The notes under the pieces: generated by a model | What the model was told of the DNA's origin: nothing | What the model saw: only the letters and a program-made list of their open reading frames with translations | Databases searched by the model: none | Part shown: piece by piece, positions 5,630 to 6,738 of the stretch | Numbering within the stretch: the stretch's first letter is position 1 | How the letters are laid out: each line of letters begins with the position of its first letter | Assembly: GCA_016184445.1 (NCBI GenBank) | Contig: JACPCT010000193.1 | Location: 1 to 6,738 of the forward strand | From: Candidatus Tectimicrobiota bacterium | GTDB lineage: Bacteria > UBA8248 | Length of the DNA: 6,738 nt | Direction: 5' to 3' | Translations under genes and position numbers: made by a program

Positions 5630-6505
5630 TTGAATCCGCTCGTCGCCGTCGCCCTCTCCCTCACCTCGGCGGTGCTGTTCGCCACCTTCAGCGTGATGGT
5701 CCGCAAGGCCCTCTCGGCGGGGACGGCCTACGCCGGCGTGGTGATCAGCCTGGCGGTGGGCCTCCCGATGCTGGGAGGGCTCTCGCTGGCCGTCTCCTCC
5801 TGGGGGGATCTCACCCTGGTGGCGGCCGGGTGGTTCCTCCTGGGCGGCATCCTCGCCCCGGGCATCGGGAGGCTCCTCCTCTTCCAGGGCATCCGTCACA
5901 TCGGGGTGGGGCGCACCATGCCCCTCGTGATGCTCACTCCCTTCTTCTCCACCACCCTGGCCGTGGCCTGGCTGGGGGAGCGGCCGGGGCCCGCCGTCTG
6001 GGCGGCCACCGCGAGCGTGGTCGCGGGCTGCGTCCTTCTCTCCGTGAAGCCGGCCGGGGACGCCGATTGGAGGCGCATCCACCTGCTCCTGCCCCTGGGC
6101 CACGCCGTCGTGCTGGCCTTCGCCACCATCACCCGGCGGCACGCCCTCCTTCTCCTCCCCGACCCCGTCATCGGGGCCTTCCTCGCCAACCTGAGCTCAC
6201 TGCCCATCGTGCTCCTCTCGGGCCGGCTGCTGCCGCCCGCGGAACGCTTCCACGTGAACCGGGCCGGCCTCCTGCGCTACAGCCTGATCAGCGTGGTGAA
6301 CACGGTCAGCTTCCTCTTCTTCTTCGCCTCCTTCCGCTACGGCGAGGTCTGGCTCGTGGTGCCCCTCGGGTACTCGGCGCCCCTCTTCGCCCTCCTCCTC
6401 GCCCGCCTCTGGCTCCGGGAGGAGGAGCGGGCCGCCTGGAACAAGTGGTGGGGGGCGGCGCTCCTCTTCCTCGGGATGGCCATGATCGTCTGGCAGGCGG
6501 CCTGA
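5630..6505 (+). CDS. DMT superfamily transporter, EamA-type, TTG start
   Basis: A 291-residue inner-membrane protein with two EamA repeats of five helices each, the usual size for drug/metabolite transporters that exchange or export small metabolites. Hydrophobic segments lie near residues 3-23, 34-55, 62-82, 95-115, 122-139, 150-168, 178-198, 213-234, 239-260 and 271-289. The first repeat ends with the family pattern FQGIRHIGVGRTMPLV then LAVAWLGERP (110-119); the second with FRYGEVWLVVPLGYSAPLFA (235-254) and LWLREEE. TTG at 5630 is chosen because GAGGA (5619-5623) lies 6 bases upstream, the next codons read NPLVAVALSL straight into helix 1, and no ATG lies in frame just upstream. It follows the hydrolase by 102 bases with a palindrome between, so co-transcription is possible but not certain. 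Substrate unknown. Confidence 0.9.
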   Translation: MNPLVAVALSLTSAVLFATFSVMVRKALSAGTAYAGVVISLAVGLPMLGGLSLAVSSWGDLTLVAAGWFLLGGILAPGIGRLLLFQGIRHIGVGRTMPLVMLTPFFSTTLAVAWLGERPGPAVWAATASVVAGCVLLSVKPAGDADWRRIHLLLPLGHAVVLAFATITRRHALLLLPDPVIGAFLANLSSLPIVLLSGRLLPPAERFHVNRAGLLRYSLISVVNTVSFLFFFASFRYGEVWLVVPLGYSAPLFALLLARLWLREEERAAWNKWWGAALLFLGMAMIVWQAA

Positions 6506-6529
6506 GGCGTCAGCGCCGGGGTTTGGGTC

Positions 6530-6560
6530 CGTAGGGGCGGGCTTGAAACCCGCCCCTGCG
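6530..6560. repeat. REP-like palindrome, copy 2
   Basis: AGGGGCGGG (6533-6541) and CCCGCCCCT (6549-6557) are exact complements. The stem extends outward by three pairs (one a G-T wobble) to 6530 and 6560, and inward by TT/AA after one mismatch. The right flank CGCCCCTGCGGAT (6551-6563) is identical to that of copy 1. It starts 24 bases after the transporter stop. Confidence 0.75.
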
Positions 6561-6588
6561 GATGGCGAACCGTGGCCCCCCTCGGTGC

Positions 6589-6612
6589 AGGGGCGCACGG
6601 CCGTGCGCCCCT
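6589..6612. repeat. REP-like palindrome, copy 3
   Basis: AGGGGCGCACGG and CCGTGCGCCCCT form a perfect 24-base palindrome without a loop. The outer stem AGGGGCG/CGCCCCT matches copies 1 and 2, while the inner stem CACGG/CCGTG is unique. GCAGGGGCG (6587-6595) is shared with copy 1. It is 28 bases past the end of copy 2. Confidence 0.7.
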
Positions 6613-6738
6613 ATGGGAACCCGCCCGTCAGGGCGATAGCATCCCCTGTGGGACGCACCCCTTCCCCCGGCGGCACGAAATCTGCACAATCTCCGGGTTG
6701 CACGGGGGTTTCCGGGCATCCCGGCCAGAGGGGAGGGA

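Larger units (their letters stand above)
6506..6738. other. Intergenic tail after the transporter gene (233 bases)
   Basis: I find no convincing gene. The minus-strand open frame across 6510-6719 is Arg/Gly-rich, runs through the palindromes, has no recognisable domain and is best seen as an accident of composition. The region holds palindrome copies 2 and 3 and then about 125 bases with no structure I can name up to the window edge. Confidence 0.6.

Noticed and set aside
3821..6142. 773-residue minus-strand open frame
   Set aside because: It runs antisense to three well-supported genes and shows only His/Gly/Arg/Pro-rich low-complexity sequence; its length follows from the GC-rich codon use of the plus strand.
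5549..6612. Repeats considered as a CRISPR array
   Set aside because: The copies are self-palindromic, differ inside, are irregularly spaced and are separated by a full gene.
6510..6719. 69-residue minus-strand frame in the right-hand intergenic region
   Set aside because: It is translated largely from the palindromes and has no domain or ribosome-binding site that I can see.

Overview
This window looks like bacterial chromosome of high GC content (about 70% judged by eye) with strong G/C preference at third codon positions. The periplasmic TAXI-type binding protein has a cleavable signal peptide and no lipobox cysteine, which points to a Gram-negative-type cell. The mix of TAXI/TRAP uptake, a CaiB-type CoA-transferase, an acyl-CoA thioesterase and GC-rich intergenic palindromes fits environmental Proteobacteria or uncultured soil and marine lineages such as Rokubacteria or Tectomicrobia. 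No marker gene is present, so the lineage stays open.

Layout. On the minus strand, a TAXI-family TRAP solute-binding protein (184-1179) is followed, after a 106-base gap with a perfect 13-bp hairpin, by the first 25 codons of another minus-strand gene (1-77), possibly the TRAP permease. A 365-base divergent region (1180-1544) carries a near-consensus sigma70 promoter reading toward the TAXI gene, with a 7-bp inverted repeat over its -10 and predicted start. On the plus strand come a zinc-free MDR quinone-reductase-like enzyme (1545-2519), a small TTG-start thioesterase of the FlK type (2540-2956) and a CaiB/BaiF CoA-transferase (2983-4155), with gaps of only 20 and 26 bases, so they form a probable operon. 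After 148 bases that hold a weak promoter candidate and a hairpin followed by six Ts, there is an alpha/beta hydrolase related to 2,6-dihydroxypseudooxynicotine-hydrolase-type enzymes (4304-5527). An EamA/DMT-family membrane transporter with a TTG start follows (5630-6505). The last 233 bases hold no convincing gene but contain two palindromes related to one found between the hydrolase and the transporter.

How it may work together (inference). An organic acid could be imported by the TAXI-TRAP system, activated to a CoA thioester by the CoA-transferase, reduced by the MDR enzyme, cleaved by the hydrolase and released from CoA by the thioesterase, with the EamA protein moving a substrate or product across the membrane. 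The substrate cannot be read from the sequence. The most notable points are the easily missed FlK-like gene, which keeps all five recognised active-site positions but lacks the lid segment of the fluoroacetyl-CoA enzyme; the promoter/operator arrangement in front of the TAXI gene; the possible attenuator before the hydrolase; and the family of palindromes that share an outer stem and differ in the inner stem.
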